A DNA stretch of 64,000 nucleotides from Pandoraea vervacti (GTDB lineage Bacteria; Pseudomonadota; Gammaproteobacteria; Burkholderiales; Burkholderiaceae), in assembly GCF_000934605.2 (NCBI RefSeq), contig NZ_CP010897.2:4712001-4776000 (forward strand), given 5' to 3'. The notes under the pieces are model-generated. The model had not been told where the DNA came from, did not search any database, and was given only the letters and a program-made list of their open reading frames with translations. Positions within the stretch are counted from its first letter, which is position 1; each line of letters opens with the position of its first letter. Below, one piece after another: positions 17,541 through 25,961 of the stretch. Made by a program: the position numbers and the translations under genes.

Positions 17541-17935
17541 TGCCGCCTTCCCTCTTTGCCGAAATGTCCGTGGTCACCGGAACGTCGTTTCCTGTGCAAT
17601 CGACGCTTTATGAGTATCGCCTGCCGGAACCAGGCCGCATCATACCGAAGGGCTTGGGTTCCAGCCATACACCGCGCTGCCGGATATCCGTGTCACAGGC
17701 GTCCCCAGTCGACAGCATGCGCGTACCGGCGCGTTTTCGGAACCCCTTCCGACCTCGTGTTTTCCCTTGCCCGCGAGCGTTTGCAACGTGGCAGAATGGT
17801 GCGCATAACTGATTGAAAAACAAAAGGAATCGAGCGCGCCGATCGCTCGATTATCGAGATAAAAATCGCGACGCCAGGGAGGTGTTGCATGACGTTCCTG
17901 AACGCCGGCCGGACGGGTCTTCGGGAGGTACGCAT
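17541..17935. other. Divergent intergenic region, yfiR to EAL gene
   Basis: These 395 bases separate two divergent cyclic-di-GMP genes. I see no gene in them. A promoter-like pair for the rightward gene lies at 17781-17809, and AT-rich stretches occur around 17812-17865. The leftward promoter was not identified. Confidence 0.6.
17781..17809 (+). promoter_or_regulatory. Candidate sigma70 promoter for the EAL gene
   Basis: TTGCAA and CATAAC are separated by 17 bases, about 127 bases upstream of the start codon. It would give a 5' leader of around 120 bases. Read by eye only. Confidence 0.35.
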
Positions 17936-19657
17936 ATGAATGATCCCGTACCTCGCCCGGTGCCCGACGTCCAGGCGGAACTGAGCCGCGCCGCGCTCGA
18001 CAGCGCGCCGTATGCCATGTTCGTGTGTACGGACGACGGCATGCTGGAGCGCATGAATACCGCCTTTACGCGCCTGACCGGCTATCGGCCGGACGACCTG
18101 CTTGGCAGGCGCAGCTTCCTCTCCCTGCTCGACCCCGCCGAACTCGCCCGCCGACGCCCGCCCGCGCTCGCCAGTCTGTCGGCCATCGAGCCGGTGCCGT
18201 ACGACGACGAGTGGCATCTGCTCACGCACACCCGAAGCTGGCTGCCGATCCGCCTTGCGCTCTCATGTGTCGAACACGCCCCGGGCGAGCGCCGTTGGGT
18301 CGGCATCGTGCTCGATCTCTCGCAGCAAGTCCAGGTCGCGTCCCGCCTGTGGTACGTCACGCACCACGACCCGGTCACGCGTCTGCCCAATCAAACCTTG
18401 CTCAACGAGCGACTCGAACTCGCCATCCACCGATGCGCCCATCAGGGCGTCGGGCTGACGGTGTTGCTCCTGGAGCTCGATCATCTGCGCAAGCTGCGAA
18501 GCACCTTCGGGCCGCCGACTGCCGAACTGGCGCTGCGCATCGCCGCAGAACGTCTGCGGGAAGCGAGTGGCCCCGAGGACGCGCTCGCCTGTCTCGGAGG
18601 CAGCCAGTTCGTCATCGTCACCAACGAGACCGGCGACGGCGCGCGGTTGCTGGCGTCGCGAATCCAATCGCGGCTTGCCCAATGGGTCGACGTCGATCAG
18701 AGCGCCGTCGCGCTCGACGCCAGCATCGGCGCGGTGAGTTATCCCGACCACGGCAACACGCCCGAAACGTTGTTGCGTCGTGCCCACCTGGCGCTCGGCA
18801 TCGCCAGCGCCAGTGGCGGCGGTATGCGCTTTTTCAGCAGCGAGATGGACGCGCAGACGCGGCGTCGCAACGAACTGGAGGGATTGCTGCGCGTGGCGGT
18901 GCACGAGCACGCGCATTCGCAGCTTCATCTTGTCTACCAGCCCCAGGTCACCCTCACGAGCGGAGAGATTCGCAGCGCGGAAACCCTCTTGCGCTGGCGT
19001 CATCCGACACTGGGTGCGGTCGGCCCGGCCGAGTTCGTGCCGGTGGCCGAGACCTCCGGCCTCATCCTGCCGTTGGGCGAATGGGTCATGCAAACCGCCT
19101 GCCGGGAAGCCAGCCGCTTGCTGCGCCGATGCGGTCACTTGCCGCGTATCTCCGTGAACGTCTCGGCCCAGCAGTTCGCGCGTCAGGATGTCGTGGGCAT
19201 GGTCGAGCGGGCGCTGAGCGCGAATGCGCTGGAGCCACGCCATCTCGAAATCGAGATCACGGAGACCGTGTTGCTGGGCGACTCCAGCGCCGCTGTGGGC
19301 TGCCTGCGTTCGCTGCACGAGATGGGCGTGGAGATCGCCGTCGACGACTTCGGCACCGGCTATGCAAGTCTGGCCTATCTCACCCGCTTTCCCGTGCATC
19401 GGCTCAAGATCGACCAGAGCTTCGTGCGCGACATGCTCACGCATGCGCCCAGCCACGCCATCGTCAGCGCGGTCATCGCCATGGCCCACTCGCTCGGACT
19501 GCGCGTCACGGCCGAGGGCGTGGAGACGAAGGCGCAGGCGCAGCGGCTCACCGAACTGGGCTGCGACGAAGCCCAGGGATTCTGGTTCGCCCGCCCGGTC
19601 GACGCCCAGGGCTTCTATCACCTCCTGGCGCCGCTGGGCAGCGGGGCGCGGCGCTGA
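17936..19657 (+). CDS. PAS-GGDEF-EAL protein, probable c-di-GMP phosphodiesterase
   Basis: This 573-residue cytosolic protein has a PAS domain (about 16-130, with GMLERMNTAFTRLTGYRPDDLLGRR) and a GGDEF-fold domain (about 140-305) whose catalytic motif is GGSQF at 221-225, so cyclase activity is not expected. An EAL domain (about 315-565) follows. The EAL signature is ETLLRW at 349-354; the catalytic Glu is kept and Ala is replaced by Thr. Other metal and loop motifs are present: NVSAQQF, EITET, DDFGTGYASL, KIDQSFV and EGVET. It should hydrolyse cyclic di-GMP, with the dead GGDEF perhaps binding GTP as an activator. ATG 17936 has GGGAGG upstream. It is divergent from yfiRNB, so synthesis and breakdown genes sit side by side. 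Confidence 0.87.
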   Translation: MNDPVPRPVPDVQAELSRAALDSAPYAMFVCTDDGMLERMNTAFTRLTGYRPDDLLGRRSFLSLLDPAELARRRPPALASLSAIEPVPYDDEWHLLTHTRSWLPIRLALSCVEHAPGERRWVGIVLDLSQQVQVASRLWYVTHHDPVTRLPNQTLLNERLELAIHRCAHQGVGLTVLLLELDHLRKLRSTFGPPTAELALRIAAERLREASGPEDALACLGGSQFVIVTNETGDGARLLASRIQSRLAQWVDVDQSAVALDASIGAVSYPDHGNTPETLLRRAHLALGIASASGGGMRFFSSEMDAQTRRRNELEGLLRVAVHEHAHSQLHLVYQPQVTLTSGEIRSAETLLRWRHPTLGAVGPAEFVPVAETSGLILPLGEWVMQTACREASRLLRRCGHLPRISVNVSAQQFARQDVVGMVERALSANALEPRHLEIEITETVLLGDSSAAVGCLRSLHEMGVEIAVDDFGTGYASLAYLTRFPVHRLKIDQSFVRDMLTHAPSHAIVSAVIAMAHSLGLRVTAEGVETKAQAQRLTELGCDEAQGFWFARPVDAQGFYHLLAPLGSGARR

Positions 19658-19825
19658 GCGCGCCGGTCAGTGTCGGATAGCGCCCGGGAATGCCTGGCAA
19701 ATCGTGCATCCGGCCCCGCCTTTTTTGTCGAGATGGCCTGTCAAGACTCGCGCGTGACTTTAGAACGCGGTATGGTACGTCGCGAAGGGATTCCCCCGAA
19801 CGACGTTGCAACGAGGAATAACGCC

Positions 19826-20932
19826 ATGAAAACCAAAGCCGCCATTGCCTGGGAAGCGGGCAAGCCCCTGACCATCGAAGAAGTCGATCTGGAGGGGCCG
19901 CGCGCCGGCGAGGTGCTGATCGAGGTCAAGGCCACCGGCATCTGCCATACGGACTACTACACACTCTCGGGCGCCGACCCGGAAGGCATCTTCCCCGCCA
20001 TCCTCGGCCATGAGGGTGCGGGCGTGATCGTCGACGTCGGCCCGGGCGTCACCACGCTCAAGAAGGACGACCACGTCATTCCCCTGTACACGCCGGAATG
20101 CCGTCAGTGCAAATTCTGCCTGTCGCGCAAGACCAACCTGTGCCAGGCGATCCGCAGCACGCAGGGGCGCGGCCTCATGCCCGATGCCACCTCGCGCTTC
20201 TCGCTCGACGGCAAGCCCATCTTCCACTACATGGGCACTTCCACCTTCTCGAACTACATCGTCGTGCCCGAGATCGCCGTGGCGAAGGTTCGCTCCGACG
20301 CCCCGTTCGACAAGGTTTGCTACATCGGTTGCGGCGTGACGACCGGCGTGGGCGCGGTCGTATACTCGGCGAAGGTCGAGGCGGGCGCGAACGTCGTCGT
20401 CTTCGGTCTGGGCGGTATCGGCCTGAACGTGATTCAGGGCGCGAAGATGGTCGGCGCCGACAAGATCATTGGCGTCGATATCAACCCGGGCCGCGTCGAA
20501 CTCGCGAAGAAGTTCGGCATGACGCACTTCATCAATCCCAATGACGTCGAGAACGTCGTCGACACCATCGTGCAACTCACCGACGGCGGCGCAGACTATT
20601 CGTTCGAATGCATCGGCAACGTCACGACCATGCGTCAGGCGCTGGAATGCTGCCACAAGGGCTGGGGCCAGTCGTTCATCATCGGCGTGGCGGCGGCAGG
20701 CCAGGAAATCAGCACGCGTCCTTTCCAACTGGTGACGGGCCGCGAGTGGAAGGGGTCGGCGTTCGGTGGCGCGCGCGGCCGCACCGACGTGCCGAAGATC
20801 GTCGACTGGTACATGGAAGGCAAGATCAACATCGACGATCTCATCACGCACACCCTGCGCCTTGACCAGATCAACGAAGGCTTCGACCTGATGAAGCGTG
20901 GCGAGTCGATCCGCTCCGTCGTGCTGTACTGA
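19826..20932 (+). CDS. frmA: S-(hydroxymethyl)glutathione dehydrogenase/class III alcohol dehydrogenase
   Basis: This 368-residue zinc medium-chain dehydrogenase oxidises the glutathione adduct of formaldehyde with NAD+, and class III members also reduce S-nitrosoglutathione. Catalytic zinc ligands lie in GICHTDYYTLSG and GHEGAG, and the structural zinc cluster is CRQCKFCLSRKTNLC. The coenzyme-binding GLGGIGLNVIQGAK is followed by the NAD-selecting Asp in IIGVDIN. Length and sequence are typical of bacterial FrmA/AdhC. I start at ATG 19826; upstream in-frame codons do not belong to the family. No frmR or frmB is adjacent. A hairpin terminator follows. Confidence 0.93.
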   Translation: MKTKAAIAWEAGKPLTIEEVDLEGPRAGEVLIEVKATGICHTDYYTLSGADPEGIFPAILGHEGAGVIVDVGPGVTTLKKDDHVIPLYTPECRQCKFCLSRKTNLCQAIRSTQGRGLMPDATSRFSLDGKPIFHYMGTSTFSNYIVVPEIAVAKVRSDAPFDKVCYIGCGVTTGVGAVVYSAKVEAGANVVVFGLGGIGLNVIQGAKMVGADKIIGVDINPGRVELAKKFGMTHFINPNDVENVVDTIVQLTDGGADYSFECIGNVTTMRQALECCHKGWGQSFIIGVAAAGQEISTRPFQLVTGREWKGSAFGGARGRTDVPKIVDWYMEGKINIDDLITHTLRLDQINEGFDLMKRGESIRSVVLY

Positions 20933-20983
20933 TCGCGCGCAACTGCACGCATGCGTGTGGTTGCCGTACCCCGGCTGACGGAA

Positions 20984-21043
20984 AACAGCGGCGGCGGCAT
21001 GCTTCGGAAGCTTCGGAAGCGCATGTCGCCGCCGTTGTCGTTT
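20984..21043 (+). terminator. Hairpin terminator after frmA
   Basis: A stem of about 18 bp (AACAGCGGCGGCGGCATGC against GCATGTCGCCGCCGTTGT, with two G-U pairs) surrounds a loop with two TTCGGAAGC copies. It is followed by CGTTT on the plus strand. Confidence 0.65.
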
Positions 21044-21273
21044 CCGGGCGCGCCGGGTGTCGTAATCCCCCGGCACCGGCATCGCGCATACGCGCCATGC
21101 ACTTGTAACACGCAGGCACGTCGCTGCAACGTTTCGTTACGCGATAGCGCAAACCCTCAGGCGACGCGACAGGTCGAATGGACATGCAGAGCACAGCGCC
21201 TGACGAGGGTTGGCATGAAGCAGAAAGCACGAACGGGCTTACCGCGCTGCATCGTCACAACAGGGAGACGACC

Positions 21274-22059
21274 ATGAATAAACGAACCTTGCCGCTCGTT
21301 CTCGCGGGCACTGCGATGCTCGCCACGCTCGCGACGCTGCCCGAAGCGGCGTCGGCGCAGTCGGGACAGGCCGTCATCAATGCGTCGGCCAACGTGCGCG
21401 CCGGGCCGGCCACCGACTACCCTGTCGTTGCGCAAGCGGCGGCGGGTATGCCCGTGACGGTGTACGGCTGCATCTCCGGTTATTCGTGGTGCGACATCGG
21501 TTTGCCCGGGACACGCGGCTGGATTTATGCGGCGCTCCTGAGTTATCCGTACCAGGGCAATCCGGTGCCCGTGCTCAACTACGGGACGATGATCGGGTTG
21601 CCGATCATCACCTTCTCGATCGGCACGTACTGGGGCAACTATTACCGGAATCGGCCGTGGTACAACGATCAGCGCTACTGGCATCGTCCGCCGCCGGGAC
21701 CCCGGCCGCCGCACTGGAACCCAGGGCCGCCGCCACGCCCGCCGGGCGGCTACTACCCGGGGAATCGTCCGCGTCCGCCGGGACATGGTGCGGGGCCTGG
21801 GCCGGGTCCACGACCGCCGGGGCATGGCGCCGGACCGGGTCCACGACCGCCGGGGCATGGCGCCGGACCGGGTCCTCGGCCCCCGGGCCATGGTGCGGGT
21901 CCGGGTCCTCGTCCGCCGGGACAGGGGGGCGGTCCGGGGCCGCGTCCGCCGGGTGGCGGAGGTGGAGGCGGCCATGGAGGCGACCATGGGGGTGGACCTG
22001 GGGGAGGCCATGGCAACGGTGGCCGACCGCCGGGGGGCGGTCAGGGGCAAAACCGATAG
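21274..22059 (+). CDS. Secreted SH3-domain protein with Gly-Pro-His repeat tail
   Basis: This 261-residue exported protein has a signal peptide (MNKRTLPLVLAGTAMLATLA, cleavage near ASA-QS) and one bacterial SH3 (SH3b) domain at about 30-90, with ASANVRAGPATDYPVV, YGCISGYSWCDI and RGWIYAALL. A Tyr/Trp/Asn-rich linker comes next, and then about 110 residues of Pro-Gly repeats. The repeat core (GHGAGPGPRPP) occurs in five 33-39-bp units. SH3b domains bind peptidoglycan or peptides, and Gly-Pro tails are flexible. Burkholderiales carry many such proteins of unknown role. ATG 21274 follows AGGGAGACGACC. Confidence 0.8.
   Translation: MNKRTLPLVLAGTAMLATLATLPEAASAQSGQAVINASANVRAGPATDYPVVAQAAAGMPVTVYGCISGYSWCDIGLPGTRGWIYAALLSYPYQGNPVPVLNYGTMIGLPIITFSIGTYWGNYYRNRPWYNDQRYWHRPPPGPRPPHWNPGPPPRPPGGYYPGNRPRPPGHGAGPGPGPRPPGHGAGPGPRPPGHGAGPGPRPPGHGAGPGPRPPGQGGGPGPRPPGGGGGGGHGGDHGGGPGGGHGNGGRPPGGGQGQNR
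21781..21951 (+). repeat. 33-bp coding tandem repeats (GHGAGPGPRPP)
   Basis: There are five consecutive units: the first 39 bp, the rest 33 bp, starting at 21781, 21820, 21853, 21886 and 21919. Units two and three are nearly identical in their first two thirds. All are multiples of three and lie in the tail of the SH3 protein. Confidence 0.85.
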
Positions 22060-22082
22060 CGGGAGAGGACCAGGGGTTGGAC

Positions 22083-22303
22083 TCGGGTGTTTGAGGGCGG
22101 GGGTTGCCGGTGCCCTGACGGAGCGACTTTCAGGTGGAGCGCAGTCAGGGTACCGGTAACCTCCGCGGCCCGGGCGGATGCCGGAGCGAGGCATCGGGTG
22201 TGTGAGGGCGGGGGTTATCGGTGCCCTGAGGGAGCGACTTTCAGGTGGAGCGCAGTCAGGGTACCGGTAACCCCCGCGGCCCGGGCGGATGCCGGAGCGA
22301 GGC
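22083..22303. repeat. Pair of 110-bp REP-like direct repeats, each with an internal palindrome
   Basis: Two copies (22083-22192 and 22194-22303) have a 111-base period and differ at about five or six positions. Inside each copy, a GGGTTGCCGGTGCCCTGA-type arm is complementary to a later TCAGGGTACCGGTAACC-type arm about 26 bases away, so each copy can form a hairpin. They lie just after the SH3 gene and before a gene-free stretch. Confidence 0.8.
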
Positions 22304-22940
22304 GGAGATACCGGGATGTGGTTTTCATCACCACAGGAACCGGAACAGAAAACGCCCCCACGAACGAATCGCGGCAGCAAATTCAGCAACCGCTGCACCC
22401 ACTTCGGGAAAAACGCTTAAAATGTGAGCAATTCCGGCCAGGCGGAGGTGCCGAACTGGCGCCGATGGCCGGACCGCAGGACAGCGAGCCCTTGCACACA
22501 TGATGTCTTTCGACGTCGACGTGCAGTCAACATTGCAGACCCTTCAGCAGACCTATCTCCGGTGTGCCGTCGCGAAGACCGCGGCGGTCACGGCAGTCCG
22601 GCAGGATCCTCGGTAAGTCTCGATCGTGTTCGTCCCGCCCCGGCGTGCTCAACGGCGCGTCGTGGCATGCCTATCGCCTTGCCGTCACCGACACGCGCCA
22701 CCCGCGCCCGCCGGTGACGGCTGATTGCCGTTGCGTCGCCCGAATGGCGAGCCACCGGCAGCGTTAGCGCATCGACGTGGTTCGTTAAACCCTGTGGCCG
22801 TCCGCCACGCATGGGAACGAGCGGCCACAAGCCCGGGGCGCCCTTGCAGCCAGGTCGCGGGACACGTCTCCCGTGGATTTCCCGATGGCGCGCGTCGTGC
22901 GTGCACCAGGGACATACGTTGCAGGAACCTTTTGCAGGCA
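22304..22940. other. 637-bp gap upstream of the amino-acid permease
   Basis: I find no convincing gene here. A 38-codon frame (22500-22616) begins with two ATG codons but has no ribosome binding site. A TTAAAAT box at about 22415 could be a -10 element. The rest shows no structure I recognise. Confidence 0.5.
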
Positions 22941-24335
22941 ATGAGTCTTTTTCGAACCAAGAACATCGAGAACATGCTGGCCGCCGGCCGCACCGGCAGT
23001 CTCAAGAAAGTGCTGGGCCCCGTCGACCTGGTGCTCATGGGCATCGGGGCCATCATCGGCACGGGCATCTTCGTGCTCACCGGCACGGGCGCACTGACCG
23101 CCGGCCCGGCGCTTACCCTCTCCTTCATCATCGCGGCCATGGCCTGCGGCTTTGCCGCGCTGTGCTATGCCGAGTTCGCGTCCACCATCCCCGTCTCCGG
23201 CTCCATCTACACCTATAGCTATGCCACGCTCGGGGAAATCGTCGCGTGGATCATCGGCTGGGACCTGATGCTCGAATACGGCCTCGCTTCCTCCGCCGTG
23301 TCCGTAGGGTGGTCGGGGTATTTCCAGTCGCTCGCAGCCGGGTTCGGCATGCACCTGCCTGCGGCGATCACCGCAGCGCCCGGCAGCGTGCCCGGCGTGA
23401 CGACCTTCATCAACCTGCCCGCCGTCGTCATCATGCTGCTCATCACGTGGGTGCTGTCGTACGGCGTGCGTGAATCGGCGCGCATCAACAACCTCATGGT
23501 GGCGATCAAGATCGGCGTGGTGCTGCTGTTCATCGCCGTGGGCGTGTGGCACGTCAAACCCGCCAACTGGACACCGTTCATGCCCTTCGGCACCAGCGGC
23601 ATGTTCAATGCGGCGGCCCTCGTCTTCTTCGCGTTCATCGGCTTCGACGCCGTGACCTCCGCCGCCGAAGAAGTTCGTAACCCGGGACGCGACCTGCCCA
23701 TCGGCATCATCGGCTCGCTCATCGTATGCACCCTGCTGTACGTGGCCGTGGCCGCGATCATGACCGGCATCGTGCCGTTCGCGCAGTTCGCCGGGGTCGA
23801 TCATCCGGTGTCGCTGGCCCTGCAATACGCCGGACAGAACTGGGTCGCCGGGTTTGTCGATCTCGGGGCGATTCTCGGCATGACGACCGTCATTCTCGTG
23901 ATGACGTATGGTCAGACGCGCATTACCTACGCTATGTCGCGCGACGGCCTGCTGCCGCCGCTGCTCTCGCGCATCCATCCCACGCACAAGACGCCGTTCG
24001 CGGGCACCTGGATCATCGGGGCGATCTTCGCTGTCATTGCGGGCTTCGTGCCGCTGGGCGTGCTCGCAGAACTGATCAACATCGGCACCTTGTCGGCGTT
24101 CGCACTCGTGTCCGTGGCCGTACTCGTGCTGCGTCGCACGCGCCCCGACCTGCCGCGCGCGTTTCGCGTGCCGGGTGCGCCGGTCGTGCCGCTCATCTCC
24201 GCCGGTCTGTGCCTGTTCCTGATGGCGCACCTGCAAGCCGCCACATGGATCGCCTTCGTGGTCTGGCTGGCCATCGGCATGGTGATCTACTTCACGTATG
24301 CCCGTCGCAACGCCCTGCTGCACAAGCACGGCTGA
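22941..24335 (+). CDS. APC-family amino-acid permease (YfnA/CAT-like)
   Basis: This 464-residue, twelve-helix transporter is of the APC superfamily, nearest to the cationic amino-acid/YfnA group. It shows the unwound helix 1 motif GIGAIIGTGIFVLTGTG, helix 2-3 GFAALCYAEFASTIP, and helix 6 FFAFIGFDAVTSAAEEVRNPGRDLP. The cytoplasmic loop SRDGLLPPLLSRIHPTHKTP is characteristic. It imports an amino acid by exchange or proton symport; the substrate is not determined. ATG 22941 follows a weak GCAGG; the family's usual N-terminus (LFRTKNIE) begins exactly here. It stands alone, with gaps on both sides. Confidence 0.88.
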   Translation: MSLFRTKNIENMLAAGRTGSLKKVLGPVDLVLMGIGAIIGTGIFVLTGTGALTAGPALTLSFIIAAMACGFAALCYAEFASTIPVSGSIYTYSYATLGEIVAWIIGWDLMLEYGLASSAVSVGWSGYFQSLAAGFGMHLPAAITAAPGSVPGVTTFINLPAVVIMLLITWVLSYGVRESARINNLMVAIKIGVVLLFIAVGVWHVKPANWTPFMPFGTSGMFNAAALVFFAFIGFDAVTSAAEEVRNPGRDLPIGIIGSLIVCTLLYVAVAAIMTGIVPFAQFAGVDHPVSLALQYAGQNWVAGFVDLGAILGMTTVILVMTYGQTRITYAMSRDGLLPPLLSRIHPTHKTPFAGTWIIGAIFAVIAGFVPLGVLAELINIGTLSAFALVSVAVLVLRRTRPDLPRAFRVPGAPVVPLISAGLCLFLMAHLQAATWIAFVVWLAIGMVIYFTYARRNALLHKHG

Positions 24336-24648
24336 ACGCAGAACCATGCGCCGTGACGCTGCCTCAGACGGCACCGATCGCACGGATTGATGCGTCTCGC
24401 GCGCATACGCGACTGAGCGTATAGTCCGCTCATGCACTCAGGGGCTTGGTGACGTTGGGGCTCGGGTGACACATAAGTGTCCCCGCCCCCCTTCCACATA
24501 CGCCTTCGATGTTGTTGCCCCCGCCGTTGCTTCACCCGCCCTCGCTGCACTCGCACCACTATTCAGTGGGTAAAGTAACGACGTCGAGGCGCCGGCAAGG
24601 AGGGGCGGCGCGCGCACTCGTTCGCGTGCCTCGCCCCTGGCGCGGCAT
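24336..24648. other. Gap between convergent permease and small membrane gene
   Basis: I see no gene in this stretch. A GC-rich imperfect hairpin (about 24601-24638, AGGGGCG with CGCCCCT arms) lies just after the stop of the minus-strand gene and may terminate it. No T-run is evident. Confidence 0.45.
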
Positions 24649-24942
24649 TCAGCCGAAATTGCGATTGAGCCAGACGGCGCCGTAGCCGAGCGCGAACATC
24701 GTGAGCAGCAGCGGCACGGAGATGCGAATGATCTGAATGACGAGCGGACGCGGCGGCAACGCCTCCTCCTGCGGCACACGTCCGGCCTCATGCAGCGCGC
24801 CCGTGCACAGCGCCGCCGCCACCGCACTCGCAAACACCCAGAAGGTCTGGTTGTAAAGCAATGCGATGAGCAGCAACGTGAGCGCCACGTTGCGTCCGTG
24901 ATAGATCAGATTGACGGTATTGCGAAAGGCTTGCGGCGACAT
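24649..24942 (-). CDS. Small two-helix membrane protein (97 aa)
   Basis: This 97-residue protein has two or three hydrophobic segments (VALTLLLIALLYNQTFWVFASA and a later IIRISVPLLLTMFALGYGAVWL) separated by a short polar loop. The start is uncertain: ATG 24942 has no clear ribosome binding site, and a GTG at 25023 would add 27 polar residues containing two cysteines. It is divergent from the KefF-like gene with about 290 bases between them. No known family. Confidence 0.55.
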   Translation of the reverse strand: MSPQAFRNTVNLIYHGRNVALTLLLIALLYNQTFWVFASAVAAALCTGALHEAGRVPQEEALPPRPLVIQIIRISVPLLLTMFALGYGAVWLNRNFG

Positions 24943-25235
24943 GTCGGAAAAGCACTGACGCGTGCACGGATGCACCGCCTGCGCAAAAAGTGTTGTTTTT
25001 GTCGTTTTGACCTGCGGCGCCACACAGTGTGTCGTGGGGCGTCGCGGCCCTTGAGAAGCTGAGCAGAGCTTATCCAGTCCTAACGGCGTTTGCCAGCCGA
25101 GTCTTTAGACCGGTGCGCCCTTCATGGGTGCTTCATCGGCGCTGGCATGGGTGCTTCATATCCGGCACCCCGCCTCCGCCTCATCGCCCGTCGTGCCCGT
25201 GGAGCACGTCATACGAATGGGGTATCCTCCCCCGC

Positions 25236-25961
25236 ATGACAGCCCCCGCCTCCACCCGTCTCCAGCATGCCACTCAGGACACCCGCGAGCGTGCCCCGAA
25301 GCGTGCCGTCTATGTCATCGTGGCGCATCCGCGCTGGCGCGATTCGCGCGTGAATCGCCGCCTTCTCGACGCCGCACGCGGCATCGAAGGCGTCGACGTC
25401 AACGATCTCTATTCGACGTATCCCGACTTCAGCATCGACGTCGCCGCCGAGCAGCAACGTCTCACGCGTGCCGATCTGATCGTGCTGGTCCATCCGATCT
25501 ACTGGTACAGCATGCCGCCGTTGCAAAAGCTCTGGTTCGACGAAGTGCTGTCGTGGGGCTGGGCCTACGGTCAGAACGGTCACGCGCTGGCGAACAAGGA
25601 TCTTTGGCTGGTCGCCAGCACCGGCGGTCCGGAGGACAGCTATCGGCCCGACGGTTATAACCAGCATGAATTCTCCGCCTTCCTGCCCCCGTACGAACAG
25701 ACCTCGCACCTGTGCGGCATGCGTTTCCTGCCGCCGCACGTGCTGTATGGGGCGCGTCGCTGCGACACCGCCGCGCTCGATGCGCACGTCAGCGCATTCG
25801 CCGGGCGTCTTGCAACGTACCCGCAGTGGCCGGAACTCGTCTCGATGGCGGACGCCGCCGAGTGCCAGGCAATTCCGGCAACCGATCGCCCGCGCTGCGC
25901 GAGCGGGCTGACGGGTGCCGACGCGAACACAAGCGCCAGCGACACCGGGAGCGCCGCCTGA
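25236..25961 (+). CDS. KefF/KefG-like NAD(P)H oxidoreductase
   Basis: This 241-residue flavodoxin-fold protein is of the NQO1/KefF group. Key segments are VYVIVAHPRWRDSRVNRRLLDA (phosphate-binding loop region), LIVLVHPIYWYSMPPLQKLWFDEVLSWGWAYG, and STGGPEDSYRPDGYN for flavin and NAD(P)H contacts. In E. coli, KefF and KefG are quinone reductases that must bind KefC or KefB for full potassium-efflux activity. Here the gene overlaps the kefC-like start by one base (TGATG), supporting that partnership. The C-terminal 40 residues (Ala/Thr/Ser-rich) exceed the usual length of about 180. No strong ribosome binding site is seen at ATG 25236. Confidence 0.85.
   Translation: MTAPASTRLQHATQDTRERAPKRAVYVIVAHPRWRDSRVNRRLLDAARGIEGVDVNDLYSTYPDFSIDVAAEQQRLTRADLIVLVHPIYWYSMPPLQKLWFDEVLSWGWAYGQNGHALANKDLWLVASTGGPEDSYRPDGYNQHEFSAFLPPYEQTSHLCGMRFLPPHVLYGARRCDTAALDAHVSAFAGRLATYPQWPELVSMADAAECQAIPATDRPRCASGLTGADANTSASDTGSAA

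Noticed and set aside
22087..22503. Plus-strand frame across the 110-bp repeats encoding CPDGATFRWSAVRVPVT-type peptides
   Set aside because: The peptide repetition comes from the DNA repeats; there is no start signal, and the hairpin structure explains the sequence better.
22500..22616. 38-codon frame MMSFDVDV...
   Set aside because: No ribosome binding site and no recognisable similarity; kept only as a note in the gap description.
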